Shown here in pieces: positions 32,614 through 35,507 of a DNA stretch of 35,507 bases; within the stretch, counting starts at the first letter, position 1; every line of letters starts with the position of its first letter. Source of the DNA: a virus. The DNA lies in IMG/VR virus record IMGVR_UViG_3300007617_000006, positions 1 to 35,507 of that record, one strand, 5' to 3'. Made by a program: the position numbers and the translations under genes. The notes below the pieces were generated by a model that made no database searches, had not been told where the DNA came from, and saw only the letters and a list, made by a program, of their open reading frames with translations.

Positions 32614-34425
32614 ATGTCAACAGTAAGAATTCAAGTACGAAGAGGTCTGGCAGCAGACTGGACTTCAGTAAACCCAGTTTTGGCCGCAGGCGAAATGGGT
32701 GTAGAAACAGACACAAATAAATTTAAGTTTGGTAATGGAACTGGCGCATGGAGCACACTCTCATATGCAGCATCAGATTCAGCAGCAATCGGAGAAATTT
32801 CTCAGGATGCAATTAACACAGCTCTTACAATGGGCTCAGGACTTACAAAGACATACAACGACGGCGCTAACACAATTACAATTAGCGTTGATTCAGCAGT
32901 TGTTGCAACCAGATCATATGTTGATGCTGCAGTTGCAGGATTGTCAAGCTCAGTAGATGGAACATATATCCCAGAATCAGACAAGGGAGTAGCATTTGGT
33001 GTCGCAGGCCTAGATGCAAATGCAGTAGTACCAACTAATCAGATTTCAAATGCTTCAGTTAGAGAGAAGATCTCTGGCGGAACAGGAATCAATTATGATT
33101 CTGCTACAGGACAAATTGCAGTAGGAACATCAATTGCAACTCGTACATATGTTGATGCATCTCTTCAAACTCTTGTAAATGGAGCTCCAGCAGCACTTGA
33201 TACAATCAATGAGCTTGCAGCAGCAATTGGTAATGATGCAAATTATACAACAACAATTACAACAGCACTTGGTACAAAAGCGCCACTTGCATCCCCAACA
33301 TTTACTGGAACAGTAACAATTCCAGCAGGTGCAGGAATTGACGGATACGTAAAGACAACAGATCTTTCAGTATACTCAACAACAGCCTTAAACAATGCAG
33401 CATACCTTGCAAAGACAGATGCAGCAAGCACATACTTAACACAGGCTAACGCAACTAGCACATACCTTTCTATTGCAAATGCAGATGAAAGAATTCAAGA
33501 CACAGCAGCAGGAATGCTACAAGTTACAGCAGGTAATGGACTTGGAAGAGTTTATGACGATGCAGCTAACTCATTAACATTAAACATCGATCAGACTGTA
33601 ATTTCTACAGTTGCAGCTCGTGATGCAGCAATTGTAACCGCCCTTGGAACTGCAGCAGCAGATGCTACAACTAAAGCAAATGGTGCAGTATCAACTGCAG
33701 CAGCAGATGCTACAACTAAGGCTAATAACGCTAAGTCAGAAGCTATTACAGCAGCAGCAACAGCAGCAGATACTAAAGTATCAACACACAATTCAGCTAC
33801 AACAAACGTACACGGAATTTCAGATACATCACTTCTAGCACTTAAGTCAGAAGTTGCAGCAGTAACAGCAACTAGCCTAGGTCTTGGAAATGTAACTAAT
33901 ACATCAGATGCAAATAAGCCAGTATCTACAGCACAGGCTTCAGCAATCGCAACTGCTAAATCAGAAGCTATTGCAGATGCAACAGCACAGGTAAATGCAG
34001 TTATCGCAGCAGCGCCAGCAGCATTGAATACGCTTGACGAATTAGCTGCAGCCCTTGGAGACGATGCAAACTATGCAACTACTGTAACAACAGCACTTGC
34101 AGGTAAAGTCCCATCTGCTACACCAATTTCACAGAAGACAGCAAGCTACACACTTTCATCAGTCAATGAAAAAGACTCAATGATTGAAATGAACGCAGCA
34201 GGAGCAACGACAGTCACAATCCCAACAGATGCGGCAGTTGCATTCCCAATCGGTACATCACTAGATGTTCTCAGAGTGGGAGCAGGCGCAGTAGATGTTG
34301 CAGCAGCAAGTGGAGTTACAGTAAATGCAACTCCAGGACTAAAGCTTCGCTCACAGTGGTCATCAGCAACATTAATCAAGAGAGCAGCAAATACTTGGGT
34401 ACTTGTTGGCGACTTGTCAGCTTAA
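32614..34425 (+). CDS. Tail fibre protein with Mtd_N-like N-terminus and fibre repeats
   Basis: Six hundred three residues from ATG 32614 (AGGGG eight bases upstream; a GTG at 32605 would leave no space). N-terminus TVRIQVRRGLAADWTSVNPV plus GEMGVETDTNKFKFG parallels the 24716 protein. Fibre repeats NGAPAALDTINELAAAIGND and AAPAALNTLDELAAALGDD flank an Ala/Thr coiled-coil. The C-terminal VTIPTDAAVAFPIGTSLDVL segment resembles a fibre tip. Likely receptor-binding fibre. Confidence 0.75.
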   Translation: MSTVRIQVRRGLAADWTSVNPVLAAGEMGVETDTNKFKFGNGTGAWSTLSYAASDSAAIGEISQDAINTALTMGSGLTKTYNDGANTITISVDSAVVATRSYVDAAVAGLSSSVDGTYIPESDKGVAFGVAGLDANAVVPTNQISNASVREKISGGTGINYDSATGQIAVGTSIATRTYVDASLQTLVNGAPAALDTINELAAAIGNDANYTTTITTALGTKAPLASPTFTGTVTIPAGAGIDGYVKTTDLSVYSTTALNNAAYLAKTDAASTYLTQANATSTYLSIANADERIQDTAAGMLQVTAGNGLGRVYDDAANSLTLNIDQTVISTVAARDAAIVTALGTAAADATTKANGAVSTAAADATTKANNAKSEAITAAATAADTKVSTHNSATTNVHGISDTSLLALKSEVAAVTATSLGLGNVTNTSDANKPVSTAQASAIATAKSEAIADATAQVNAVIAAAPAALNTLDELAAALGDDANYATTVTTALAGKVPSATPISQKTASYTLSSVNEKDSMIEMNAAGATTVTIPTDAAVAFPIGTSLDVLRVGAGAVDVAAASGVTVNATPGLKLRSQWSSATLIKRAANTWVLVGDLSA

Positions 34426-34450
34426 TGAAATTGAAAAATAGGAGATAAAA

Positions 34451-35507
34451 ATGGCAAATAAAAAATACGGAATTAAGTCATCGGCTCAAGATAATTTTCT
34501 TGAGCCGATGGCCCCAATAAATGTAACTGCAACATCACCAGGCGCAGGTCGGCCTTTTGATAATGCAATAATTGTAGTATCATTTGAACTACCAGCAAAC
34601 TCACCAGCAGCTACATCTTATACAGCTACAGCATACTGCAGCGTTCATGGTACAACACACACAGCTACTGGATCATCATCACCATTAACCATTTCTGGTA
34701 ATGGAAGCAACATGACAACTGTTGCTTATGTAACAGCATCAAATGCTGTTGGAACATCACCACAATCTGCAGCTTCTAACTCAGTTACTACTCAGTCAAA
34801 GCCAGCAACACCTGGAGCTCCATCAGCTTCATCTTCTTCCGCAGGAACAGATGTTGTTTCATGGACTGCACCAGCAAACGGTGGATCTGCAATAACCAAC
34901 TATCACTGGATATCAAGCGATGGAAAAGCAGGAGATACAGCCTCAACATCAATTTCGGTAGCACAAGAACAAGGAACAGCACAGACATATCAAGTATATG
35001 CAACTAACGTGCACGGAGACGGTAGCTATTCACCAGCTTCAAATAGCGTTACAACTTTCTTCTCGCCACCTTCGTTCTTCTCACCTCCAGGGTTCTTCAG
35101 CCCTCCAGGGTTCTTTGCACCCCCAGGGTTCTTCTCACCACCAAGCTTTTACTTCATCCCTTGGTTTGGACCTCCTTGCGTAGAAGAGAACACACTTGTA
35201 GACACTATGGATGGTCAAGTGCCAGCCAAGTTCCTACAGGTTGGAGATAAGATCAAGTCAACAATTATTAATCAAATTGATGCTACGACTCCAGATGCTT
35301 ATCAGTTCTCAACATGGAGTTCAGATTCATTATCAGTAGGAGAATTTGTAGAAACTACAATTACAGATATAATTGAAACTCAAGAATCAGATATCATGTA
35401 CTTTAATGGAAATACTGATGTAAGAATGACATTTACTCAGCCAATTTTCGTAAAAACAGCAGACGGTACATATAAGATCAAAGAGTCTTACTATGCTGAA
35501 GTTGGAG
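34451..35507 (+). CDS. Tail protein with FN3 domains, PPGFF repeats and Hint domain (3' partial)
   Basis: Open from ATG 34451 (TAGGAGAT upstream) to the window end, 352 codons. Two FN3-like domains (about 22-115 and 118-203), five PPGFF-type units (205-234), then YFIPWFGPP and a Hint domain from C243 nearly identical to that of the 26411 protein. Block B again has Gln (TFTQP) in place of His. The C-terminal VHN motif lies beyond the window. A paralogue made by recent duplication of the repeat-plus-Hint cassette. Confidence 0.75.
   Translation, partial: MANKKYGIKSSAQDNFLEPMAPINVTATSPGAGRPFDNAIIVVSFELPANSPAATSYTATAYCSVHGTTHTATGSSSPLTISGNGSNMTTVAYVTASNAVGTSPQSAASNSVTTQSKPATPGAPSASSSSAGTDVVSWTAPANGGSAITNYHWISSDGKAGDTASTSISVAQEQGTAQTYQVYATNVHGDGSYSPASNSVTTFFSPPSFFSPPGFFSPPGFFAPPGFFSPPSFYFIPWFGPPCVEENTLVDTMDGQVPAKFLQVGDKIKSTIINQIDATTPDAYQFSTWSSDSLSVGEFVETTITDIIETQESDIMYFNGNTDVRMTFTQPIFVKTADGTYKIKESYYAEVG
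34479..34510 (+). repeat. 12-bp perfect inverted repeat in the start of a coding region
   Basis: CATCGGCTCAAG and CTTGAGCCGATG with an 8-base AT-rich loop, 28 bases after the ATG of the 34451 gene. Confidence 0.7.

Overview
The window is AT-rich and reads as part of a tailed bacteriophage genome (Caudoviricetes). The host is probably a low-GC Actinomycetota species such as a freshwater actinobacterium; this is inferred. Supporting signs are the actinophage-type families (gene-product-88, DUF932-like, DUF7455-like zinc ribbon, an Lsr2-type DNA-binding domain), extended -10 promoters, several apparently leaderless messages, a phage-type B12-dependent ribonucleotide reductase, a secreted lysin, a holin-like protein and a large tail-fibre cluster. 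No integrase, terminase, capsid or portal gene is recognised.

Layout. 1-938 (+) is the end of a probable structural gene followed by tiny genes. 939-1502 has no gene but holds intergenic repeats and two perfect DnaA boxes. 1503-14100 (all -) is a long accessory/early arm of about 45 mostly very small genes. They are packed with ATGA, TAATG or 8-bp start/stop overlaps, and many encode small Cys-rich, acidic or membrane proteins. The arm contains a 49-residue Lsr2-like protein, an Api92-like protein, a DUF932-like protein, a GP88 protein and a tRNA-Asp. It is cut into operons by a repeated promoter, TGTCAG-N10-TATAAT, with 16 copies recorded. Ten copies have a CRP/GlxR-like palindrome (TGTGA-N6-TCACA) upstream, mostly at distances spaced by one helical turn. 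14100-14434 is a divergent control region.

14434-17106 (+) carries two 2-oxoglutarate/Fe(II) oxygenases, a tRNA-Ile with anticodon UAU, and several mini-proteins, mainly membrane peptides. 17154-19996 (-) carries two more 2OG oxygenases, one with a C-terminal CDGSH-type iron-sulfur motif, then small genes and a signal-peptide lysin. 20091-35507 (+) carries the adenosylcobalamin-dependent ribonucleotide reductase, an EF-hand/holin-like protein and about 12 kb of tail-fibre genes. The fibre genes share Mtd_N-like N-termini, fibre repeats, FN3-like domains, Pro/Thr linkers and PPGFF repeats. Two fibre proteins carry a Hint (intein-like) domain. A zinc-ribbon protein resembling GlcNAc-transferases of the Skp1-GnT type lies inside the fibre cluster.

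How it may work together (inference): the minus arm appears to be driven by a common promoter class that a host CRP/GlxR regulator could tune. The plus arm makes nucleotides, lysis proteins and fibres. The four prolyl-4-hydroxylase-like oxygenases, the GlcNAc-transferase-like protein and the proline-rich fibres suggest a fibre hydroxylation/glycosylation system.
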